From Nocardia arizonensis (GTDB taxonomy: Bacteria; Actinomycetota; Actinomycetes; Mycobacteriales; Mycobacteriaceae), in contig NZ_LGYZ01000123.1 in assembly GCF_001310275.1 (NCBI RefSeq), positions 44,328 through 108,327 on the forward strand: a stretch of DNA of 64,000 nucleotides, in the 5' to 3' direction. Position 1 is the first letter of the stretch; every line of letters begins with the position of its first letter. Shown one piece after another: positions 16,238 to 24,440 of the stretch. Under the pieces are notes generated by a model that was not told the origin of the DNA, ran no database searches, and saw only the letters and a program-made list of their open reading frames with translations. The translations under genes were made by a program, and so were the position numbers.

Positions 16238-17797
16238 TCAGTCCGATTCGAACTGCACCGGGATATCCACCCGGCGACCGTCGCGGATCACCTGCACCGT
16301 CACGGTCTTGCCGATCTCCTGCAATTGCTCGGCGACCGTGAACTCCTCGGAGCTGGTCACCGGTCGGTCACCGATCTGGACGATGACATCGCCCTCCACG
16401 ATGCCCGCGCGCGCGGCCGGACCGCCGTCGCGCACATCGGCCACCACCGCGCCGCTCATGACCTCGTTGGCGACGGTCTTGGTGCGCACGCTCAGACCGA
16501 TGGTCGGGTGGTGCATCTCACCGGAACGGATGAGGGTCTGGGCGACCTGGGTCATCACGTTCACCGGAATGGCGAAACCGAGGCCGACCGATCCGCCGGT
16601 CTCGCTGCGGATGGCGCTGTTGATGCCGATCACCCGGCCCCGCATATCGACCAGCGCGCCACCGGAATTACCGGGGTTGATCGATGCGTCGGTCTGCACC
16701 GCGTCGATCACCGCGTTGGTGTCGCTGCCCTCGCCCTGGAGTTTCACCGGGCGGTGCAGCGCGCTCACGATGCCGGAGGTGACGGTCTTGCTCAGGCCGA
16801 GCGGTGAGCCGATCGCGAGCACGTCGTCACCGACCTGCACGTCCTCGGACTTGCCGAGTTGGGCGACCGTGAGGTTCTTCACATCGACCTTGAGCACCGC
16901 GAGGTCGGTCTTGGGGTCGCGGCCGACGATATTCGCGGGCACCCGCGAACCGTCGGAGAAGGTGACCTGGATGGCGGCCCGATTGCTCTTGTCCTGCGCG
17001 GCCATCGAGACCACGTGATTGTTGGTGACGACGTAGCCGGAGCCGTCGATCACCACGCCGGACCCGGTCGCCCCGCTGTCGCCGACCGTTACCCGGATCG
17101 AAACCACCGACGGCAGTACGGCATTGGCGACCTGCGAGATCGGCCCGTGCGGCCGCTCGGTCTCCCCGGCCTGTTGCAGGGTCACCTTGCGAGAGGTGAG
17201 CGTGGTCGTCGCCTCCGCGGTGAGCCTGCCGACCAGGCCGCCGACGAGTCCGATGGCGAGCGCGAGCGCCGCGAGCACGGCCAGCGCCTTCGGGGCCACC
17301 CGGGAACCGAAGAGCACCTCGCGGGCGCTCAGCTTGCGCGAGCGGGGCAGCTCGTCCGTGACCGGGGTCGCCACGGCGGGCGCGCCGAGGCGCGCGGCCG
17401 AATGCGGATCGCGCCACGGGTCGCCCGGGCCCGCGGGCGCGGTGTCGGGCTCGCCCGCGTCGGGATCGCGCTGGAGCAGTTCGGTCGAACCCGCGGGGCG
17501 GCCGAACGCCTCGGCCAGCACGGCATCCGGGGGGCGGTTCACCAGTTCCGTACCGGCCCGTGGGCCGCCGGAGCCCGAAGCGAGTGGGGCGTGCGGGGTG
17601 AAGGAGCCGACCTGACCGGCCGGACGCGAGAAGGCGCCGGCGGTGTGTGGATCGACCTCGGGGCGATGGACCGGCCGGGGACCGAGCACGGGTGCGTCCG
17701 ACGGCCTCAGGTTCCCCCTGTTGGCCGCCGAATCGGGGGTGTCGCCCACCTCGGGCGCGTCAGACACGGGTCCGGTGTTCGGTGATTCGGTGGTCAC
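16238..17797 (-). CDS. htrA: HtrA-type serine protease with PDZ domain
   Basis: 519 aa envelope protease/chaperone. Residues 1-165 are a proline-rich cytoplasmic region; a transmembrane helix spans about 169-190 (KALAVLAALALAIGLVGGL). A trypsin-like domain carries the triad His261 (VTNNHVV), Asp298 (DPKTDLAVLKV) and Ser378 (NPGNSGGALVDMRG), and a PDZ domain occupies about 420-510 (GIVEGDVIVQIGDRPVTS). In mycobacteria HtrA (Rv1223) is essential and acts with the SigE/RseA envelope-stress circuit. The gap after rseA is 10 bp, but a TAGAGT box overlaps the rseA stop 7 nt before the GTG, suggesting an extra internal promoter. Confidence 0.94.
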   Translation of the reverse strand: MTTESPNTGPVSDAPEVGDTPDSAANRGNLRPSDAPVLGPRPVHRPEVDPHTAGAFSRPAGQVGSFTPHAPLASGSGGPRAGTELVNRPPDAVLAEAFGRPAGSTELLQRDPDAGEPDTAPAGPGDPWRDPHSAARLGAPAVATPVTDELPRSRKLSAREVLFGSRVAPKALAVLAALALAIGLVGGLVGRLTAEATTTLTSRKVTLQQAGETERPHGPISQVANAVLPSVVSIRVTVGDSGATGSGVVIDGSGYVVTNNHVVSMAAQDKSNRAAIQVTFSDGSRVPANIVGRDPKTDLAVLKVDVKNLTVAQLGKSEDVQVGDDVLAIGSPLGLSKTVTSGIVSALHRPVKLQGEGSDTNAVIDAVQTDASINPGNSGGALVDMRGRVIGINSAIRSETGGSVGLGFAIPVNVMTQVAQTLIRSGEMHHPTIGLSVRTKTVANEVMSGAVVADVRDGGPAARAGIVEGDVIVQIGDRPVTSSEEFTVAEQLQEIGKTVTVQVIRDGRRVDIPVQFESD

Positions 17798-17804
17798 TCG
17801 CCAA

Positions 17805-17810
17805 ACTCTA
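17805..17810 (-). promoter_or_regulatory. -10 box (TAGAGT), internal promoter of htrA
   Basis: Minus-strand TAGAGT overlaps the TAG stop codon of rseA and ends 7 nt before the htrA GTG at 17797. Confidence 0.45.
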
Positions 17811-18191
17811 CTTGCGCCACCAGGTGGTCCACCGGGTCGCGGTGAACGAATCGGTCAGAAATCCGAAAACCGCCTCGTTACGAGCGTTCCCGTGCCGTGC
17901 GCGATTCGGTGCGCCCGTACCGGGCAACTCCGCCAGCGGGATACGGGTGAGACTGTCGTGCAGGCCGGTGGGAATCGACACCTGACCGGACTGCCGCAGC
18001 GCGATGCGGGCCTGCTGCTGGGCCTCGACCTCGCCCGCACATTCGGGACAAAGGGAAAGATGTTGAGCGGCACGCAGGTAGGCGTTCATCCGCAGCTCGC
18101 CGTCCACATATGCCGCAACGGCCTCACTGGCCAGATGTTCGGTGGGACGGAACCGCGGCGAACGACCGGACGTGCTGGACTCGCCACTCAT
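17808..18191 (-). CDS. rseA: Anti-sigma-E factor RseA
   Basis: 127 aa from the ATG at 18191 (MSGESSTSG), preceded by ggtgag; the longer frame from 18227 is unlikely. It carries the zinc-binding anti-sigma motif His44-x3-Cys48-x2-Cys51 (HLSLCPEC). No transmembrane helix is seen, so it is a soluble zinc-dependent anti-sigma factor as in M. tuberculosis Rv1222, where redox change or PknB phosphorylation followed by ClpC1P2 degradation frees SigE. Located 74 bp after sigE and 10 bp before htrA. Confidence 0.92.
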   Translation of the reverse strand: MSGESSTSGRSPRFRPTEHLASEAVAAYVDGELRMNAYLRAAQHLSLCPECAGEVEAQQQARIALRQSGQVSIPTGLHDSLTRIPLAELPGTGAPNRARHGNARNEAVFGFLTDSFTATRWTTWWRK

Positions 18192-18265
18192 GCGGTGCTC
18201 ACCCTTCCAACGACCGACAACATCCACCGTGTGGGTGCCGCCGATTTCCTATCGGACCGGCGGTG

Positions 18266-19030
18266 TCACCCGAAATTCGCGTCAGCGGCGAACCGCTGCT
18301 GAGATCCATTATGCGCAAGGTAGTCGCGCAGTGCCTGACGCCCACGGTGTATGCGGCTGCGCACCGTGCCGAGTTTGACCCCGAGTGTGGCGCCGATCTC
18401 CTCGTAGGACAGACCCTCGATGTCACAGAGTACGACGGCGGCGCGGAATTCAGGAGCCAGCGAATCCAACGCGGATTGCAGGTCGGGATCGAGTCGGGCG
18501 TCGTGGTAGACGTCCTCGGGGGTCGGCCCCTCGGCCGCCACCCGCTCGTAGTCCTCCGGCAGCGCCTCCATCCTGATCCGGTTGCGCCTGCGCACCATGT
18601 CGAGGAACAGGTTGGTGGTGATGCGGTGCAGCCAGCCCTCGAAGGTGCCGGGCTGGTAGTTCGACAGCGAGCGGAAGACGCGGATGAAGGTCTCCTGGGT
18701 GAGATCCTCGGCGTCCTGCGCGTCGCCGGACAGACGGTAGGCCAGTCGGTACACCCGATCGGCGTGTTCGCGCACCAACTCGTCCCAGGAGGGCATGGCG
18801 GCGCGGTCGCCGGTGGCGTCGAAGGCGGCGGTACCCGTCAGCGTCTCCGTGGCCGTCTCGGCGTTGTCGGCGATATCGACCTCGTCGAAGGCGACCTCGT
18901 CGAAGGACGGGACGCGCTCGGACAGTGTCGCGTATTCGGTCGACTCCGCCGGACGTGATGGCGGCGTCGCAGCCGGGGCTCCCTCGTCCGCGGAGCGCCC
19001 CGGTAGTGCCGCAAAGGAACCTTTGACCAT
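18266..19030 (-). CDS. sigE: ECF RNA polymerase sigma factor SigE
   Basis: 254 aa from the ATG at 19030 (MVKGSFAALPG); ggaggt lies 12 nt upstream, a slightly long spacing, and mycobacterial SigE is known to use several starts. Region 2: VYRLAYRLSGDAQDAEDL, TQETFIRVFRSL, GWLHRITTNLFLDMVRRR. Region 4: YEEIGATLGVKLGTVRSRI. The acidic N-terminal 85 residues match the SigE extension. It directs the envelope/surface-stress regulon and is held by RseA, encoded next. A GGAAC-N-GGTT element upstream fits ECF autoregulation. Confidence 0.93.
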   Translation of the reverse strand: MVKGSFAALPGRSADEGAPAATPPSRPAESTEYATLSERVPSFDEVAFDEVDIADNAETATETLTGTAAFDATGDRAAMPSWDELVREHADRVYRLAYRLSGDAQDAEDLTQETFIRVFRSLSNYQPGTFEGWLHRITTNLFLDMVRRRNRIRMEALPEDYERVAAEGPTPEDVYHDARLDPDLQSALDSLAPEFRAAVVLCDIEGLSYEEIGATLGVKLGTVRSRIHRGRQALRDYLAHNGSQQRFAADANFG

Positions 19031-19116
19031 GTGGATGGGGCTACCTCCTACTCGGGACCGTAAACAGCTCGGCACGGTCGCGGATATCCGTATCTCGGAC
19101 CTCCGCTACGGGATAC

Positions 19117-19143
19117 AACCGACACTGTGTATGTCGTTGTTCC
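19117..19143 (-). promoter_or_regulatory. ECF-type (SigE-like) promoter upstream of sigE
   Basis: Minus-strand GGAACA at 19143-19138, 17 nt, then GGTT at 19120-19117, about 87 bp before the sigE start. It resembles the GGAAC/GTT consensus of ECF sigma factors. The rest of the 315 bp divergent gap (19031-19345) holds no gene. Confidence 0.4.
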
Positions 19144-19333
19144 CGGGTCCCGCGTATCACGGTCGTATGGTCTTGCGTGCTCATACTCTTTCCTGCCCCG
19201 ATATGTCACGGGTGTGGAGATCCTGAGGGACACCTGAGAAAGTGCGGGTGGCGCGGTCACGATCGTGTCGCGGTCGCCCGACACCGCCCCCGCTGTCCGG
19301 GTCGGTAGCGGGTGCGACGGCGGGGGAGACAGC

Positions 19334-19339
19334 TAGCCT
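19334..19339 (+). promoter_or_regulatory. -10 box (TAGCCT), leaderless start of the methyltransferase
   Basis: TAGCCT, 6 nt, then GTG at 19346. Confidence 0.5.
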
Positions 19340-19345
19340 CATACC

Positions 19346-19978
19346 GTGGCATCGAACCTGGAGCGAAATCTCTCCTACGTGGAAGAATCCGTCGTGGAGG
19401 ACGAGATCCTCGTCAGCGCGCGCGAACGGGCCACCGAACTGGGCGCGGCACCCGTGCCGCCGTCGGTCGGTGCGTTGCTCGGCATGTACGCCCAACTGCT
19501 CGGCGCGCGGGCGGTGGTCGAGGTCGGCACCGGCGCGGGCATCAGCGGACTGTGGTTGCTGGACGGCATGCGCGAGGACGGCACGCTCACCACGATCGAT
19601 TCCGAACCCGAGCTCCAGCGCGCCGCCAAGGAGGCGTTCCGCACCGCCGACATCCCGCCCGCCCGCACCAGGCTGATCAACGGCCGGGCGCTGGATGTGC
19701 TGCCCCGCCTCGCCGACGGCGCCTACGACCTCGTGTTCATCGATGCCGCCCCGCTCGAGCATCCACAGTACGTCGGACAGGCGGTGCGATTATTGCGCGC
19801 GGGTGGGGCGATCCTGCTGCACAACGCCCTGCTCGGCGGTCGCGTGCCCGATCCGTCGCAGCGTGATCCGGCCACCCAGGCTGTGCGCGCGGCCACCAGG
19901 GCCATCGCCGAGGACCCCGAACTGACCTGCGTGCTCATCCCCGTCGGAGACGGATTGCTCTGCGCCTCGCGCGGCTGA
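19346..19978 (+). CDS. O-methyltransferase, Rv1220c-like
   Basis: 210 aa class I SAM-dependent methyltransferase of the catechol/caffeoyl-CoA O-methyltransferase family. Seen: SAM motif I VVEVGTGAGISGLWLLDGM, the acidic loop TLTTIDSEPELQ, the metal-site DLVFIDAAPLEHPQYV and the post-motif LLRAGGAILLHNALLGGRV. M. tuberculosis has the same gene divergent from sigE (Rv1220c), so the arrangement is conserved. Substrate unknown. GTG start supported by a leaderless -10 box. Confidence 0.9.
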   Translation: MASNLERNLSYVEESVVEDEILVSARERATELGAAPVPPSVGALLGMYAQLLGARAVVEVGTGAGISGLWLLDGMREDGTLTTIDSEPELQRAAKEAFRTADIPPARTRLINGRALDVLPRLADGAYDLVFIDAAPLEHPQYVGQAVRLLRAGGAILLHNALLGGRVPDPSQRDPATQAVRAATRAIAEDPELTCVLIPVGDGLLCASRG

Positions 19979-20093
19979 ACGGATACGCCGTCGACCGAAT
20001 CGGCCGTGACAGGGAGAGTGCGGCGGGCGAGAATATGCGTCAGGTCCGCGCGCGCGGGTATGCGACAGCCAACCGAGAGTCAGAGGTACGACA

Positions 20094-20351
20094 ATGGTTT
20101 GGCAACGTAGTTCCGAAGTCACCGAGACCGCCCACATCGGCCACATCGTCACCGAGCGTTCGGCGACGGGATGGCTGATGCTGATCCTGGGTGTGCTCGG
20201 CGCCGTGGTCGCGGTGGCGCTGATCGTCATGCTGCTGGTCAGCAATGCCGATTTCGACACCGGCCCGCCCAAGCAGCCGCCCGCGTCGGGTAGCTGCGAA
20301 CCCTTCTGCGGCGCCGTCCCACCGCAGCCCGCTCCGGCTCCGGCGCCGTAG
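20094..20351 (+). CDS. Small single-pass membrane protein with CEPFC motif (copy 1)
   Basis: 85 aa, preceded by an agagg ribosome site. A polar N-terminus (about 25 aa) is followed by one transmembrane helix (GWLMLILGVLGAVVAVALIV) and a short outside tail with GSCEPFC then PQPAPAPAP. The two cysteines three residues apart after the membrane could form a small disulfide or bind metal. The gene 63 bp downstream has the same plan and the same MLLVS(N/T)ADF...CEPFC join, so they are tandem duplicates. No family recognised. Confidence 0.65.
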   Translation: MVWQRSSEVTETAHIGHIVTERSATGWLMLILGVLGAVVAVALIVMLLVSNADFDTGPPKQPPASGSCEPFCGAVPPQPAPAPAP

Positions 20352-20413
20352 TCGCGGCCGTCGCGGTCCGAGGTTCGGAGACCGCCTTGCCGGGACGGTC
20401 GCGATGGTGAAGG

Positions 20414-20626
20414 GTGACGGCGGTGTTCCGCAACGACAAGGACCAAGACCGGGAGGAATGGGCGGGGGCGGGCATCGTCTTCGTGGTGATAGTTCTCGCC
20501 GCCGTCGCGGTGATGCTCTTGGTGAGCACCGCCGACTTCGGCGACCGCGACCGCCCCGCCACCCCGCGGACCCCGGGCCCCTGCGAACCCTTCTGCCCGA
20601 AACCCACGGCCACCGGGCAGCCGTAG
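20414..20626 (+). CDS. Small single-pass membrane protein with CEPFC motif (copy 2)
   Basis: 70 aa from a GTG at 20414. A charged N-terminus (FRNDKDQDREEW) is followed by one transmembrane helix (GIVFVVIVLAAVAVMLLV) and a tail with TPGPCEPFCPKP. It shares VMLLVS-ADF and CEPFC with the gene before it but differs in the N-terminal half, so the pair has diverged on the inner side while keeping the outer motif. Convergent with glgC, which ends 23 bp away. Function unknown. Confidence 0.6.
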   Translation: MTAVFRNDKDQDREEWAGAGIVFVVIVLAAVAVMLLVSTADFGDRDRPATPRTPGPCEPFCPKPTATGQP

Positions 20627-20648
20627 CGGCGGATCCCGGGTGCGGGCC

Positions 20649-21863
20649 TCAGACCCAGACGCCCTTGCCGACGGTGACCACGCCGCCGTTGCTCAGCGCG
20701 AACCGGTCGCGATCCCGGTCGAGATCGACCCCGATGATCTCGCCCTCGCCGACGACCACGTTCTTGTCGAGTATGGCCCGCCGCACCACCGCGCCGCGCC
20801 CGATACGCACGCCGGGCATGAGCACGCTGCCCTCCACCGTCGCGCCGTCGTCGATGACCACATTGGAACTCAGCACCGAATTGCGGACCGTCGCCGCGGA
20901 CAGGATGCTGCCCGCGCCGACAATGGATTCCTGGGCCAGTCCACCCTGGGCGAATTTGGCGGGCGGCAGGTTCTCCGCGGCCCCGCGGATCGGCCAGCGC
21001 TTGTTGTAGAGGTTGAACACCGGGTGCACCGAGACCAGGTCCATATGGGCCTCGTAGAAGGCGTCGATGGTGCCGACATCGCGCCAGTAGCCCCGGTCGC
21101 GTTCGGTGGCGCCCGGCACCTCGTTGTCGGCGAAATCGTAGACGGCGGCCTCGCCCGCGGCGACCAGCGCCGGAATGATGTCACCGCCCATGTCGTGGTC
21201 GGAATCGGAATTCTCGGCGTCGGCGCGAATGGAGTCGACGAGCACCTTGGTGGTGAAGACGTAGTTTCCCATCGACGCGAAGGTCACATTCGGATCGTCC
21301 GGCGTGCCCGGCGGATGGGCGGGTTTCTCCAGGAATTGCGTGATCCGGCCGTCGTCGTCGGAATCGATGCAGCCGAAGGCGCTCGCCTCGCTGCGCGGTA
21401 CCCGGATACCGGCCACGGTCACGCCCGCGCCGGATTCGATATGACGCGAGACCATCTGCTCGGGATCCATCCGGTACACGTGGTCGGCGCCGAAGACCAC
21501 GATGTAGTCGGGGTCCTCGTCGTAGATCAGGTTCAGCGACTGCATGATCGCGTCGGCGCTGCCGGTGTACCAGCGCGGGCCGAGGCGCTGCTGTGCGGGC
21601 ACCGGGGTGATGTACTCACCCGCGAATCCTGACAGTCGCCAGGTCTGGGAAATATGGCGGTCAAGGGAATGCGACTTGTACTGGGTGAGCACGCATAGCC
21701 GTAGATAGCCCGCGTTCACCAAGTTGCTCAGGACGAAGTCGATCAGGCGATAGGCGCCCCCGAAGGGCACCGCAGGCTTTGCGCGATCCGCCGTGAGTGG
21801 AAACAGGCGCTTGCCCTCGCCACCGGCGAGCACGATCCCGAGTACGTGCGGCTGGCTCCTCAC
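20649..21863 (-). CDS. glgC: Glucose-1-phosphate adenylyltransferase
   Basis: 404 aa from a GTG at 21863 (VRSQPHVLG), the same length as M. tuberculosis GlgC. It makes ADP-glucose from glucose-1-phosphate and ATP for alpha-glucan synthesis. Seen: nucleotidyltransferase motif VLAGGEGKRLFPLT then RAKPAVPFGGAYRLIDF, GTADAI-type RWYTGSADAIMQSL, FGADHVYRMD, and the C-terminal left-handed beta-helix (SVLSSNVVIDDGATVEGSVL). Start supported by TAGTTT 7 nt upstream. Divergent to glgA over 68 bp, so precursor supply and polymerisation share one control region. Confidence 0.95.
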   Translation of the reverse strand: MRSQPHVLGIVLAGGEGKRLFPLTADRAKPAVPFGGAYRLIDFVLSNLVNAGYLRLCVLTQYKSHSLDRHISQTWRLSGFAGEYITPVPAQQRLGPRWYTGSADAIMQSLNLIYDEDPDYIVVFGADHVYRMDPEQMVSRHIESGAGVTVAGIRVPRSEASAFGCIDSDDDGRITQFLEKPAHPPGTPDDPNVTFASMGNYVFTTKVLVDSIRADAENSDSDHDMGGDIIPALVAAGEAAVYDFADNEVPGATERDRGYWRDVGTIDAFYEAHMDLVSVHPVFNLYNKRWPIRGAAENLPPAKFAQGGLAQESIVGAGSILSAATVRNSVLSSNVVIDDGATVEGSVLMPGVRIGRGAVVRRAILDKNVVVGEGEIIGVDLDRDRDRFALSNGGVVTVGKGVWV

Positions 21864-21870
21864 ACGTGCC

Positions 21871-21876
21871 AAACTA
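21871..21876 (-). promoter_or_regulatory. -10 box (TAGTTT), leaderless start of glgC
   Basis: Minus-strand TAGTTT, 7 nt, then GTG at 21863. Confidence 0.55.
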
Positions 21877-21919
21877 CCGTGAAGCGCGGGTGTGAGTGGC
21901 CCCTGCGGACCCGAGCGTC

Positions 21920-21925
21920 TACTTT
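21920..21925 (+). promoter_or_regulatory. -10 box (TACTTT), leaderless start of glgA
   Basis: TACTTT, 6 nt, then GTG at 21932. It argues for this start rather than the upstream GTG at 21896. Confidence 0.5.
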
Positions 21926-21931
21926 GAAGCC

Positions 21932-23227
21932 GTGAGTTTCGGCACGGACGGCGGGCGTTCGGCGGCAGGATCCGGTGTGACGGCGGGATCCGGCGGGACC
22001 GGGCTGGGACGCGAACATGGGGCGCGGGACGCGGAAGCGGCTCCGGCGCACGAGCGGCTTCGGGTCGCGATGCTGACGCGGGAGTATCCACCCGAGGTGT
22101 ACGGCGGGGCCGGTGTGCACGTGACCCAATTGGTGGCCCACCTGCGCCACCTGTCGGAGGTCACCGTGCACTGCATGGGCGCGCCGCGCGCGGATGCCGT
22201 CGTGCACCAACCCGATCCGATGCTCTACGCCGCCAATGCCGCCCTCCAGATGATGTCGGCCCAGTTGCGCATGGCCGATGCCGCCGGACACGTCGACGTG
22301 GTGCACTCGCATACCTGGTACACCGGTCTCGCTGGTCATCTGGCCGCGACGCTCTACGGCGTACCGCATGTGCTCACCGCGCATTCGCTCGAGCCGCGGC
22401 GGCCGTGGAAGGCCGAGCAACTCGGCGGCGGATACCGGTTGTCGTCGTGGTCGGAACGTAACGCGGTCGAGCACGCCGACGCGGTCATCGCGGTCAGCGA
22501 GGGGATGCGCCACGACGTGCTCGACGCCTATCCCGCGCTGGACGCGGATCGGGTCCACGTGGTGCACAACGGGATCGACGCGACCCTGTGGCATCCCGGG
22601 GAGCCCGAACCCGGTGCGCGGCCCGTGCTCGAGGAGCTCGGGGTGCGCCGGGACCTGCCGATCGCGGCCTTCGTCGGCCGGATCACTCGGCAGAAGGGCG
22701 TCGGGCATCTGCTCGCCGCGGCCCGCGATTTCGATCCCGATATCCAGCTGGTGCTGTGCGCGGGTGCGCCCGACACCCGGGAACTCGAGGTGGAGACGGC
22801 CGCGGCGGTGGATGAGCTCCGGCAGCGGCGCGGCGGCGTCTTCTGGGTCAGGGAGATGTTGCCCACCGATCAGATCCGCCAGATTCTCGCGGCGGCCACC
22901 GTTTTCGTCTGCCCGTCGGTGTACGAACCGCTCGGTATCGTCAATCTGGAGGCGATGGCCTGCGGTACCGCGGTCGTGGCCTCCGATGTGGGTGGAATTC
23001 CCGAGGTGGTGGTGGCGGACGATACCGGCCGCCTGGTGCACTACGATCCTTCGGCCGCGGCCGAGTACGAGCGGGGTCTGGCCGAAGCGGTCAACGAGGT
23101 GGCCGCCGACCCGGAACTGGCGAGTCGGTACGGCCGGGCCGGGCGGGCAAGGGCCATCGCCGAATTCGACTGGGACGCCATCGCGGCCCGCACGGTCGAG
23201 GTATACGACCGGGTCCGCAAGTACTGA
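21932..23227 (+). CDS. glgA: GT4 glycogen/maltose-1-phosphate synthase (GlgA/GlgM type)
   Basis: 431 aa from the GTG at 21932; the conserved protein begins at VAMLTREYPPEVYGGAG, so about 45 low-complexity residues precede the usual M. tuberculosis start. GT-B fold: N-terminal glycogen-synthase domain with GGAGVHVTQLVAHLRHL and VHSHTWYTGLAGHL; C-terminal domain with FVGRITRQKGVGHLL and the nucleotide-sugar site PSVYEPLGIVNLEAMACG. The mycobacterial homologue Rv1212c makes alpha-maltose-1-phosphate from ADP-glucose for the GlgE pathway, so that product is likely here. Divergent partner of glgC; convergent with the next gene (4 bp gap). Confidence 0.92.
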   Translation: MSFGTDGGRSAAGSGVTAGSGGTGLGREHGARDAEAAPAHERLRVAMLTREYPPEVYGGAGVHVTQLVAHLRHLSEVTVHCMGAPRADAVVHQPDPMLYAANAALQMMSAQLRMADAAGHVDVVHSHTWYTGLAGHLAATLYGVPHVLTAHSLEPRRPWKAEQLGGGYRLSSWSERNAVEHADAVIAVSEGMRHDVLDAYPALDADRVHVVHNGIDATLWHPGEPEPGARPVLEELGVRRDLPIAAFVGRITRQKGVGHLLAAARDFDPDIQLVLCAGAPDTRELEVETAAAVDELRQRRGGVFWVREMLPTDQIRQILAAATVFVCPSVYEPLGIVNLEAMACGTAVVASDVGGIPEVVVADDTGRLVHYDPSAAAEYERGLAEAVNEVAADPELASRYGRAGRARAIAEFDWDAIAARTVEVYDRVRKY

Positions 23228-23231
23228 TTCG

Positions 23232-24086
23232 CTAGGCCCGAACGGCGTATTCGGCCACCACGACCGAGGCGGTGACCTCGGTGGTCGCGGGCAGCGCCGC
23301 GATGGCGCCGAGTGCGGAATCGTCGGCGTGGAATGCCGAGGGGCCCATGCCGACGACATGGGCGATATCGGCGTGCGACAGCGACATCGGATAGTCGACT
23401 ACCGAGCGCCGCACCGGGTCGAATAGGCCCGCAAGGGATTCGCCGAGGCGGCGGTCCTTGTCCGGGTCCACCGTAACCATATTCAGCGGACCGACCAGTT
23501 CGGCGAGATGTCGCGTGGTGGGGCCGACGACGAGAAAACGCCCGTCGGGGCGCAGTATCCGGGCGACCTCGGCGGGATTGCGCGGAGCGAAGACGGCCAG
23601 CACCGTATCGAGGACGCCCTCGCGGATCGGCAGACCGCGCCAGGCATCGGCGAGTACGGATGCCGCGCGGGGATGGGCACGGGCACAACGCCGGGCCGCC
23701 GGTTTTGCCACATCCAGGGCGATACCGCGGGCCGTGGACAGCGCGCCGAGTACCTCGCTCAGGTAGTAGCCGGTGCCCGCGCCGATCTCGAGAACCGCCT
23801 CGACCGAGCCCCGCGCCATGACGGCCGTCACCACCGCCCGCGCGATGGGGTCGAAGAAGCCCGCGCTCTGAAAGGCCGCGCGGGCATCCAACATGGCCGC
23901 GGTATCGCCGCTCATCTTGGTGGACGCACCCGTCAGCAGGCTGACATAACCCTGTCTGGCGACGTCGAAGCTGTGTCCGCGCCCGCATCGCAACGCCCGG
24001 TCGCCCGCGTCCAGCGCGAGACCGCATTCCGGGCAAGCCAGCAGGGCGGCCACGTCGGCGAGGGCCCGATGCATGGGCAGCCTCAT
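23232..24086 (-). CDS. RlmA-type 23S rRNA (guanine-N1) methyltransferase
   Basis: 284 aa. The N-terminal zinc ribbon has CPECG, LRCGRGHSFD and a conserved GYVSLL segment. A class I SAM methyltransferase follows, with VLEIGAGTGYYLSEVL, GIALDVAKPAARRCA and LAVFAPRNPAEVARIL. This architecture is that of RlmA(I)/RlmA(II)-TlrB, which methylate G745 or G748 in helix 35 of 23S rRNA; TlrB-type members contribute to tylosin/mycinosylated macrolide resistance. Which guanine is targeted cannot be told from sequence. It begins 18 bp after DUF3117, so the two are probably co-transcribed. Confidence 0.85.
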   Translation of the reverse strand: MRLPMHRALADVAALLACPECGLALDAGDRALRCGRGHSFDVARQGYVSLLTGASTKMSGDTAAMLDARAAFQSAGFFDPIARAVVTAVMARGSVEAVLEIGAGTGYYLSEVLGALSTARGIALDVAKPAARRCARAHPRAASVLADAWRGLPIREGVLDTVLAVFAPRNPAEVARILRPDGRFLVVGPTTRHLAELVGPLNMVTVDPDKDRRLGESLAGLFDPVRRSVVDYPMSLSHADIAHVVGMGPSAFHADDSALGAIAALPATTEVTASVVVAEYAVRA

Positions 24087-24104
24087 GCGCCCGGCGCGTA
24101 CGGA

Positions 24105-24272
24105 CTAGCTGGTGACACTCTTCAGTTCGTCGCCGAGCGCCGCTGCCTCGTCCGGCGTGAGTTCGACGACCAGACGCCCGCCACCCTCGAGTGGAACCCG
24201 CATGACGATTCCACGCCCTTCTTTGGTTGCCTCGAGGGGACCGTCCCCGGTGCGGGGCTTCATGGCCGCCAT
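24105..24272 (-). CDS. DUF3117 small protein (Rv1211-like)
   Basis: 55 aa. Translation begins MAAMKPRTGDGPLEATKEG, continues RGIVMRVPLEGGGRLVVEL and ends in PDEAAALGDELKSVTS. This is the small DUF3117 family found across Actinobacteria next to tagA and glgA; function unknown. The second in-frame Met (24263) could also start it. A ggag/agagg ribosome site is upstream. It lies 168 bp after tagA and 18 bp before the RlmA-like gene, all on the minus strand. Confidence 0.88.
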   Translation of the reverse strand: MAAMKPRTGDGPLEATKEGRGIVMRVPLEGGGRLVVELTPDEAAALGDELKSVTS

Positions 24273-24440
24273 CCTCTGCTCCCTCCAGATCTGCGCGGTT
24301 TTCAGCGCACTTTCTTGGAACTCCAGTTGTCACCAACCAGTGAGCTCACCGGCATTTGGCGAGCTACACCGGTACCATTCTTCCCTATTGCCGTTGGGGA
24401 CGGATACCTGAGTTCGAAATGTGACCCCCAGGTCGAGACT

